From positions 1-6,503 of the forward strand of contig CAAECF010000086.1 in assembly GCA_900754275.1 (NCBI GenBank): 6,503 bases of DNA. Reading direction: 5' to 3'. This DNA comes from an uncultured Collinsella sp. Lineage in GTDB: Bacteria; Actinomycetota; Coriobacteriia; Coriobacteriales; Coriobacteriaceae. The stretch's first letter is position 1. Every line of letters starts with the position of its first letter. The translations under genes and the position numbers were made by a program. The notes beneath the pieces are model-generated. The model was given only the letters and a program-made list of their open reading frames with translations, was not told the origin of the DNA and ran no database searches. Below, piece after piece: positions 6,499 through 6,503 of the stretch.

Positions 6499-6503
6499 AC
6501 GCA
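6442..6503. other. Composition break inside HAAS gene, possible insertion or rearrangement junction
   Basis: Upstream coding sequence is very G/C-rich. The last 53 bases (6451-6503) contain only about one third G/C, with AATTAAAGG and ATCGAATTG-like stretches. The change falls exactly where HAAS similarity ends. No transposase and no recognisable inverted terminal repeat can be identified because the window ends 50 bases later. Confidence 0.5.

Overview
The window looks like part of an Actinomycetota genome. The best guess is class Coriobacteriia (the Collinsella / Olsenella / Eggerthella relatives), because it pairs a small LuxR-type one-component regulator with a helical-repeat N-terminus and a very large exported protein. 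G/C-rich codons and strong Shine-Dalgarno sites fit that. This placement is inference from gene style; no marker gene is present.

Layout. The left two thirds (1-5301) read leftward. One reading frame runs uninterrupted from an ATG at 4141 to base 1 and off the window, so at least 1380 residues are visible and the true C-terminus is missing. It encodes an exported, probably surface-exposed mosaic protein: a twin-arginine-like signal, a Cna-B/carboxypeptidase-regulatory-like beta domain, a hydrophobic aromatic-rich middle, a propeller-like Asp- and Cys-containing region, a late beta-sandwich and a Gly/Ser linker at the window edge. Because the frame leaves the window, shorter antisense or out-of-phase open frames over the same DNA are shadows. 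Upstream on the same strand, 155 bp away, lies a 334-residue LuxR-family regulator (4297-5301). The gap holds two overlapping palindromes. The simplest reading is a local regulator controlling its neighbouring surface protein.

Further right, still leftward, is a 126-residue protein I do not recognise (5445-5825). A divergent promoter region follows, with a near-consensus sigma-70 promoter (TTGACG, 17 bp, TATAGT) firing rightward into a translationally coupled pair: a PadR-family repressor (5958-6278) and a HAAS/DUF1700 protein (from 6265). TATA-rich repeats at about 9-bp spacing overlap the -10 box and suggest autoregulation.

The HAAS gene keeps its N-terminal domain but breaks off near base 6445, where G/C-rich coding sequence changes abruptly to A/T-rich DNA and a stop follows. 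This looks like an insertion or rearrangement junction. The padR operon is also visibly more G/C-rich than the genes to its left, so the window is compositionally mosaic. No RNA gene, CRISPR array, transposase or convincing rho-independent terminator was seen.
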